A DNA stretch of 41,457 nucleotides. Origin: Mizugakiibacter sediminis (lineage in GTDB: Bacteria; Pseudomonadota; Gammaproteobacteria; Xanthomonadales; Rhodanobacteraceae). How positions within the stretch are numbered: position 1 is the first letter of the stretch; every line of letters starts with the position of its first letter. The notes beneath the pieces were generated by a model, which saw only the letters and a list, made by a program, of their open reading frames with translations, did no database searches and had not been told where the DNA came from. Below, one piece after another: positions 36,752 to 41,457 of this stretch. The position numbers were made by a program, and so were the translations under genes. The stretch spans positions 1-41,457 of the forward strand of contig NZ_DF970277.1 of the NCBI RefSeq assembly GCF_000953855.2. Reading direction: 5' to 3'.

Positions 36752-37078
36752 ATGAAGTCGCTGTTGCTCGGCATCCCGATCGCGCTGGCGGCCGTCGCCG
36801 CGCAGGCCGCGGACGTGCCCGAATACAAGCTGGTCATCAAGGACCACAAGTTCCAGCCGGTCGAGCTGAAGGTGCCGGCGGACACCAAGATCAAGCTGGT
36901 GGTGACCAACCAGGATCCCACGCCGTCGGAGTTCGAGAGCAACGAGTTCAACCGCGAGAAGATCGTGCTGCCGAACAGCACGGTGACCGTGTTCGTCGGC
37001 CCGCTCGCCAAGGGCCGCTACAAGTTCTTCGACGATTTCCACCAGGACACCGGCAACGGTGTGCTCATCGTGGAGTGA
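36752..37078 (+). CDS. Cupredoxin-domain periplasmic protein of iron uptake
   Basis: This 108-residue precursor has a signal peptide (SLLLGIPIALAAVAAQA, cleaved about residue 20) and one cupredoxin-like beta-sandwich (YKLVIKDHKFQPVELKVPAD, VVTNQDPTPSEFES, GRYKFFDDFHQD). The Cys-His-Met set of type 1 copper sites is absent; His residues in DHKF and DFHQD could still bind copper or iron. It is placed ahead of an FTR1 permease, like FtrB of Bordetella FtrABCD and the cupredoxin part of EfeO, and may oxidise or pass iron to the permease (inference). The ATG at 36752 follows GGAGGC. Translation is near-coupled to the next gene (6-base gap). Confidence 0.82.
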   Translation: MKSLLLGIPIALAAVAAQAADVPEYKLVIKDHKFQPVELKVPADTKIKLVVTNQDPTPSEFESNEFNREKIVLPNSTVTVFVGPLAKGRYKFFDDFHQDTGNGVLIVE

Positions 37079-37084
37079 TCCGCC

Positions 37085-37930
37085 ATGCTCGGCGTCGCCC
37101 TGCTGGTCTTTCGTGAGGTGCTGGAAGCCGCGTTGATCGTCACCATCGTGGCGGCGGCGACGCGCGGCGTGACGCGGCGCGGCGCCTTCATCGGCGGCGG
37201 CATCGCGCTCGGCGTGATCGGCGCGGTGCTGGTGGCGGCGTTCGCCGGCACGATCGCCGACTTGGCCAGCGGCGTCGGCCAGGAGCTGTTCAACGCCGCG
37301 GTGCTGCTGGCCGCGGTGGCGATGATCGGCTGGCACGTGATCTGGATGTCCAGGCACGGTCGCGAGCTGGCCAGGCACATGCAGCAGGTCGGGCAATCGG
37401 TGCGCGCCGGTTCCAGTTCGCTGAGCATGCTGCTGGCCGTGGTCGCGTTGGCGGTGCTGCGCGAAGGCTCCGAGGTGGTGCTGTTCCTGTACGGCATGGC
37501 GGCGGGCGGCACGGGCGCCGCCGGCATGGGCAGCGGCCTCGCGATCGGCGTCGCCGGCGGCGTCGCCGTGGGCTTCGCGCTGTACTTCGGCCTGCTGCGC
37601 ATTCCGCTGAAGCACTTCTTCAGCGCCACCAACGGGCTGCTGGTGCTGCTGGCCGCCGGTCTGGCGTCGACCGCCGCGCGTTATCTCGTGCAGGCCAACC
37701 TGCTGCCGGCCTGGGGCAACCAGTTGTGGGACAGCTCCTGGCTGCTGTCCAACGGTTCGCTGCCGGGGCAGACCCTGCACGTGCTGATCGGTTACGACGC
37801 GCAGCCCTCCGGCATGCAGCTGCTGTTCTACGTCGCCATCGCCGCGCTGCTGCTGATCGGCATGCGCCTGTTCGGCGGCGCGCCGCCGCAGCGCAGCCCG
37901 GCGGCGAACGCACCCAACCCGGCGCACTAG
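37085..37930 (+). CDS. FTR1-family iron permease
   Basis: This 281-residue inner-membrane protein has about seven hydrophobic helices. Both iron-binding RExxE motifs are present: REVLE at residues 10-14 and REGSE at 126-130. This is the signature of FTR1/EfeU/FtrC transporters, which import iron coupled to oxidation. GWHVIWMSRHGREL (about 82-95) is the conserved first cytoplasmic region. Its partner is the cupredoxin gene just upstream; EfeO/EfeB or FtrA/FtrD are not present in this window. Regulation is expected through the upstream Fur box. Confidence 0.93.
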   Translation: MLGVALLVFREVLEAALIVTIVAAATRGVTRRGAFIGGGIALGVIGAVLVAAFAGTIADLASGVGQELFNAAVLLAAVAMIGWHVIWMSRHGRELARHMQQVGQSVRAGSSSLSMLLAVVALAVLREGSEVVLFLYGMAAGGTGAAGMGSGLAIGVAGGVAVGFALYFGLLRIPLKHFFSATNGLLVLLAAGLASTAARYLVQANLLPAWGNQLWDSSWLLSNGSLPGQTLHVLIGYDAQPSGMQLLFYVAIAALLLIGMRLFGGAPPQRSPAANAPNPAH

Positions 37931-38030
37931 CAGCGGCCTCCCGCAAGCCAACCACCCAGCCCGGCCGCCGGCCGGGCCAGGCGACACGCGTGCCTCGCGC
38001 ACGGCCCCGACAAAAAGGAAGAGCATCGCA

Positions 38031-38819
38031 ATGAACGTTCGCACCCGACACGCGGCCCGGCTGGCCGCGGCCGCGCTGGCGTGCGCCGGCGCGCTGGCGC
38101 CGGGTCTGGTCGCCGCCGGCCCGGCCGAGAAGGTGTACATGCCCACGGTCAGCTATCGCGAGTGGGAGGTCGAGTTCCGCGGCGGCGCGCAGGACTGGCC
38201 CGGCCACGACGGCGACAACGCGCAGCAGTACGTCGCCGACATCGGTTACGGCATCGCGCCGCGCTGGTTCACCGAGCTGGCGGTCAGCTACGCCAAGCAG
38301 CCGGGCAGCGCCGGACGCGTCGACGAGATCGAGTGGGAGAACGTGATCCAGCTCACCGAGATCGGCGCGCACTGGATGGACGTCGGTCTGTTCGCCGAGC
38401 TGGCGCGCGACCGCGAGGAAGGCAAGAACGAGATCGAGCTCGGCCCGATGTTCCAGAAGGAATTCGGCCGCGCGCAGTTCAACCTCAACCTGCTGTTCAA
38501 GCGCGAGCTCGGCATCCGCCACGCCGAAGCGGACGAGGAAGGCGACGTCGCGGACGAGGGCGGCACCGAGTTCGAGTACGCCTGGCAGTGGAAATGGCGC
38601 GGCAACCCGCTGTTCGAGCCGGGCGTCCAGGGTTTCGGCTCGCTCGGCAGGTTCGGCAGCCTGCGCAGCGAGGAGGCCAAGCTCGGCCCGGCGTTCTTCG
38701 GTCGCGCCGCGCTGGGCAGCGGCCGCGCGCTGAAGTACGACGCCGCGTTCCTCGTCGGCGCCACCCGCGGCACCCCGGACCGCACGCTGCGCTTCCAGCT
38801 CGAGTACGAGTTCTTCTGA
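38031..38819 (+). CDS. Predicted outer-membrane beta-barrel protein of the iron cassette
   Basis: This 262-residue protein has a clear signal peptide (Ala-rich, ending GLVAA about residue 28). The rest is built of short amphipathic strands (YVADIGYGIAPRWFTELAVS, FNLNLLFKRELG, FEYAWQWKWRG) and ends LEYEFF, with terminal Phe as in barrel proteins. I do not recognise a named family. An acidic loop (HAEADEEGDVADEGG) could attract cations. It follows the FTR1 gene on the same strand with a 100-base gap that contains a small hairpin (37959-37977, no T-tract) and has its own GGAAGAG ribosome binding site. A role as iron-related porin is inference from position. Confidence 0.7.
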   Translation: MNVRTRHAARLAAAALACAGALAPGLVAAGPAEKVYMPTVSYREWEVEFRGGAQDWPGHDGDNAQQYVADIGYGIAPRWFTELAVSYAKQPGSAGRVDEIEWENVIQLTEIGAHWMDVGLFAELARDREEGKNEIELGPMFQKEFGRAQFNLNLLFKRELGIRHAEADEEGDVADEGGTEFEYAWQWKWRGNPLFEPGVQGFGSLGRFGSLRSEEAKLGPAFFGRAALGSGRALKYDAAFLVGATRGTPDRTLRFQLEYEFF

Positions 38820-38868
38820 GCGAGCCGCCCGCGGCGACGCTGCCGCGCCTTGCGGGGCGTCGTCGCGC

Positions 38869-40476
38869 TTACATGCGGAACACGCCGTAGCGCGTCGGCT
38901 CGACCGGCGCGTTCAGCGAGGCCGAGATCGCCAGGCCGAGCACGCGGCGGGTGTCGGCGGGATCGATGATGCCGTCGTCCCACAGCCGCGCGCTGGCGTA
39001 GTAGGGGTGGCCCTGGCGCTCGTACTGCTCGCGGATCGGCGCCTTGAACGCCTCTTCGTCTTCCGCGCTCCAGGCCTTGCCCGCGGCCTCGAGGCCGTCG
39101 CGGCGCACCGTCGCCAGCACCGACGCCGCCTGCTCGCCGCCCATCACGCTGATGCGCGCGTTCGGCCACATCCACAGGAAGCGCGCGCCGTAGGCGCGGC
39201 CGCACATGGCGTAGTTGCCGGCGCCGAAGCTGCCGCCGATGATCACGGTGAACTTCGGCACCGAGGCGCAGGCCACCGCGGTGACCATCTTGGCGCCGTC
39301 CTTGGCGATGCCGGCGTTCTCGTACTTCCTGCCGACCATGAAGCCGGTGATGTTCTGCAGGAACACCAGCGGCACGCCGCGCTGGTTGCACAGCTCGATG
39401 AAGTGCGCGCCCTTCAGCGCCGATTCCGAGAACAGGATGCCGTTGTTGGCGACGATGCCTACCGGATAGCCGTGGATGTGCGCGAAGCCGGTGACCAGGG
39501 TCTTGCCGTAGCGCGCCTTGAACTCGTGGAACTCGGAGCCGTCGACGATGCGCGCGATCACCTCGCGGATGTCGAACGGCCGGCGCGTGTCGCGCGGCAC
39601 GATGCCGTACAGTTCCTCCGCCGCGTACAGCGGTTCGCGCGGCTCGCGCAGCGCCAGCGCCACCTGCTTGCGGCGGTTCAGGCTGGCGACGATGTCGCGG
39701 GCGATCGCGAGCGCGTGCGGGTCGTTCTCGGCGTAGTGGTCGGCCACGCCGGAGACCGCGGTGTGCACGTCGGCGCCGCCCAGGGCTTCCGCGTCGACCA
39801 CTTCGCCGGTCGCCGCCTTCACCAGCGGCGGGCCGCCGAGGAAGATCGTGCCCTGTTCGCGCACGATGATCGTCTCGTCGCTCATCGCCGGCACGTAGGC
39901 GCCGCCGGCGGTGCACGAGCCCATCACCACGGCGATCTGCGGGATGCCCAGTGCGGACATGCGCGCCTGGTTGTAGAAGATGCGGCCGAAGTGCTCCTTG
40001 TCCGGGAACACCTCGTCCTGCAGCGGCAGGAACGCGCCGCCGGAATCGACCAGGTAGACGCAGGGCAGGCGGTTCTCCAGCGCCACTTCCTGCGCGCGCA
40101 GGTGCTTCTTCACCGTGATCGGGAAGTAGGTGCCGCCCTTGACCGTGGCGTCGTTGGCGACCACCACCGTCTCGACGCCGTGGACGCGGCCGATGCCGGT
40201 GATGATGCCGGCCGCCGGCGCGGCGTCCTCGTACATGCCGTGCGCGGCCAGCGGCGACAGCTCGAGGAACGGCGAGCCCGGATCGAGCAGGGCGCGGATG
40301 CGCTCGCGCGGCAGCAGCTTGCCGCGCGCGGTGTGCTTCTCGCGCGCCTTGACGCCGCCGCCCTCGGCGACGCGCTCGAGCTGCCGTTGCAGGTCGTCGA
40401 CCAGGCCGCGCAATTGCGCGTGGTTGGCCTGGAACTCGGGCGAGCGCGGATCGATTTGCGTGGCGAGGACGCTCAT
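38869..40476 (-). CDS. liuB: Methylcrotonoyl-CoA carboxylase subunit beta (carboxyltransferase)
   Basis: This 535-residue biotin-dependent carboxyltransferase has [76 protein letters not shown] and [20 protein letters not shown], the pattern of MCC beta rather than acetyl-CoA carboxylase. It transfers carbon dioxide from biotin on LiuD to 3-methylcrotonyl-CoA. The ATG at 40476 is where homology begins; the upstream open frame is unrelated. It is separated from liuC by the iron cassette on the other strand, and the isovaleryl-CoA dehydrogenase liuA is not in the window. Confidence 0.93.
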   Translation of the reverse strand: MSVLATQIDPRSPEFQANHAQLRGLVDDLQRQLERVAEGGGVKAREKHTARGKLLPRERIRALLDPGSPFLELSPLAAHGMYEDAAPAAGIITGIGRVHGVETVVVANDATVKGGTYFPITVKKHLRAQEVALENRLPCVYLVDSGGAFLPLQDEVFPDKEHFGRIFYNQARMSALGIPQIAVVMGSCTAGGAYVPAMSDETIIVREQGTIFLGGPPLVKAATGEVVDAEALGGADVHTAVSGVADHYAENDPHALAIARDIVASLNRRKQVALALREPREPLYAAEELYGIVPRDTRRPFDIREVIARIVDGSEFHEFKARYGKTLVTGFAHIHGYPVGIVANNGILFSESALKGAHFIELCNQRGVPLVFLQNITGFMVGRKYENAGIAKDGAKMVTAVACASVPKFTVIIGGSFGAGNYAMCGRAYGARFLWMWPNARISVMGGEQAASVLATVRRDGLEAAGKAWSAEDEEAFKAPIREQYERQGHPYYASARLWDDGIIDPADTRRVLGLAISASLNAPVEPTRYGVFRM

Positions 40477-40570
40477 GGCAGGTCGGCGGCTGGGAATCGA
40501 GCGCCGATGATAGCGGCGGGCGCGGTCTGCGCCCAGGAAGGCGTGCCGCGCCGCCGGCCGCCGGCGTCCG

Positions 40571-41457
40571 CTACGGCTTCGCGTCCTTGGACAAATCGCC
40601 GGCGTCCGCGCCATGGAAGTGCCGCTTGAACGGCACCTCGCCGCCGCGCGGCTCGTCCAGCTCGCGCGCGTAGCGGTGGCCGGCGTAGACCGCGTGCGCG
40701 ATCAGGCCCGGCGCCTCGGCGTCGCCGATGCAGCGCAGCGTGCGGATGCCGGCGTCGGCCCATGCCGATTCGCGCCGCAACAGCTCCTGATACAGCGCGT
40801 CCTCGGGCAGGCGCGCGGTGACGGCGACCACGGCATCGCAGGCGAGCTCGCGCCGCGTGTGCTCCCAGACATGTTCGATGGTCAGCGTCGCGCCGTCGAA
40901 GCCGGCGATGTTGTGCGAGACGATCGCCTCGATGCCGAGTTCGGCGAGGCGCTTGCGGATGTGCCGGTAGTCCAGCGTGTGCTGGCTCCACGGCGCCAGC
41001 ACGTCTTCTGGCGTGACGTAGACCACCTCGCAGCCGTGCCTGCGCAGCGCCTCGGCGACTACGCTGGCGTAGTAGAAGCCGTCGTCGTCGAAGACGACCA
41101 CGCGGCCCTGCGGCAGGCGGCCGTCCATCACGTCGTCGGGCGTGAACACGCGCGCCGGATCGGCGAACGCGGCGATGCCGAGGCCGTTGCTGCGGCCGAA
41201 GCCGTCGCGGCGCCAGCGGCAGCCGGTGGCCAGCACCACGTGCTCGGCGCCGAAGTCGAGCACGTCCTGCGCGGCCATCGGCGATTCGAGGTAGACCGCG
41301 ACGTTGGCCAGCTTGCCGATCTGGCCGACGCGCCAGTCGCGCACGCGCGCCCATTCCGCCAGCCCCGGCAGGCGCGCCTCGCGGCTGACGCGGCCGCCCA
41401 GTTCGCGGCGCGCCTCCGCCAGCGTCACCGCGTAGCCGCGCTGGCCGAGCGCGCGCG
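40571..41457 (-). CDS. Trimethylamine-dehydrogenase-like FAD flavoprotein, C-terminal part (gene continues past the window)
   Basis: About 295 C-terminal residues are present; the frame stays open to the window edge. The upstream end reads [20 protein letters not shown], the second strand of an FAD/NAD-binding domain. [80 protein letters not shown] and VPFKRHFHG follow trimethylamine/dimethylamine dehydrogenase and histamine dehydrogenase, not 2,4-dienoyl-CoA reductase. In that family the missing N-terminal half is an FMN and [4Fe-4S] TIM barrel that oxidises amines. The substrate is unknown without that half. It ends 94 bases before liuB. Confidence 0.8.
   Translation of the reverse strand, partial: RALGQRGYAVTLAEARRELGGRVSREARLPGLAEWARVRDWRVGQIGKLANVAVYLESPMAAQDVLDFGAEHVVLATGCRWRRDGFGRSNGLGIAAFADPARVFTPDDVMDGRLPQGRVVVFDDDGFYYASVVAEALRRHGCEVVYVTPEDVLAPWSQHTLDYRHIRKRLAELGIEAIVSHNIAGFDGATLTIEHVWEHTRRELACDAVVAVTARLPEDALYQELLRRESAWADAGIRTLRCIGDAEAPGLIAHAVYAGHRYARELDEPRGGEVPFKRHFHGADAGDLSKDAKP

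Noticed and set aside
38820-38868. Terminator hairpin between the barrel gene and liuB
   Set aside because: The arms GCGACG and CGTCG-C pair imperfectly and no T-tract follows.

Overview
The window is GC-rich, tightly packed chromosomal DNA from a gammaproteobacterium, most likely of the Xanthomonadales/Lysobacterales. The evidence is a type IV pilus PilZ gene at the left edge, a compact his operon in the order hisG-D-C-B-H-A-F-I led by a TrpR-family regulator, bifunctional HisB and HisIE, an mtnB-mtnD-mtnC cluster, a Tat-exported HiPIP, EfpL, and a leucine/isovalerate (liu) degradation cluster. The family-level assignment is inference from gene order. No phage, IS element, integrase or CRISPR array was seen; this looks like core genome.

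Layout. 45-3754 (+): pilZ, a ketopantoate-reductase-like gene, and a translationally coupled pair of membrane glycosyltransferase and YaiO-like outer-membrane protein. 3768-3930 (-): tRNA-Pro(CGG) with promoter and terminator. 4028-15042 (+): 11 kb devoted to histidine, with hisS, a long histidine-ammonia-lyase-family enzyme, and the his operon, whose genes almost all overlap by a few bases. A clear promoter and palindromic operator precede the TrpR-like first gene. 15109-16032 (+): a glycerophosphodiesterase. 16045-19064 (-): a secreted C13 (caspase-fold) peptidase and the methionine-salvage genes mtnC, mtnD and mtnB. 19230-19571 (+): HiPIP. 19572-19961: the one long stretch without a gene. 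19962-22940 (-): two paralogous APC amino-acid transporters separated by a strong terminator. 23163-23705 (+): Nudix hydrolase, convergent with efpL (-). 24530-27345 (-): an SDR dehydrogenase, an orphan ATP-grasp enzyme and a GNAT acetyltransferase. 27535-30168 (-): a PAS-GGDEF-EAL cyclic-di-GMP protein. 30263-36636 (-): liuC, cupin, liuD, alaX, liuE and a secreted amidohydrolase. 36696-38819 (+): a Fur-box-controlled iron cassette (cupredoxin, FTR1 permease, predicted outer-membrane barrel) lying between liuC and liuB. 38869-40476 (-): liuB. 40571 to the right edge (-): the C-terminal part of a trimethylamine-dehydrogenase-like flavoprotein.

The points most worth a second look are: a 17-residue in-frame insertion in the IGPD half of HisB that resembles a REP palindrome; an HAL-family enzyme with extra segments beside histidine biosynthesis; the TrpR-family regulator with its operator; loss of the stop codon of liuE by an apparent one-base frameshift; the Fur-regulated iron cassette; an AT-rich perfect inverted repeat in the gene-free stretch; and G-rich tandem repeats upstream of efpL and of the GNAT gene.
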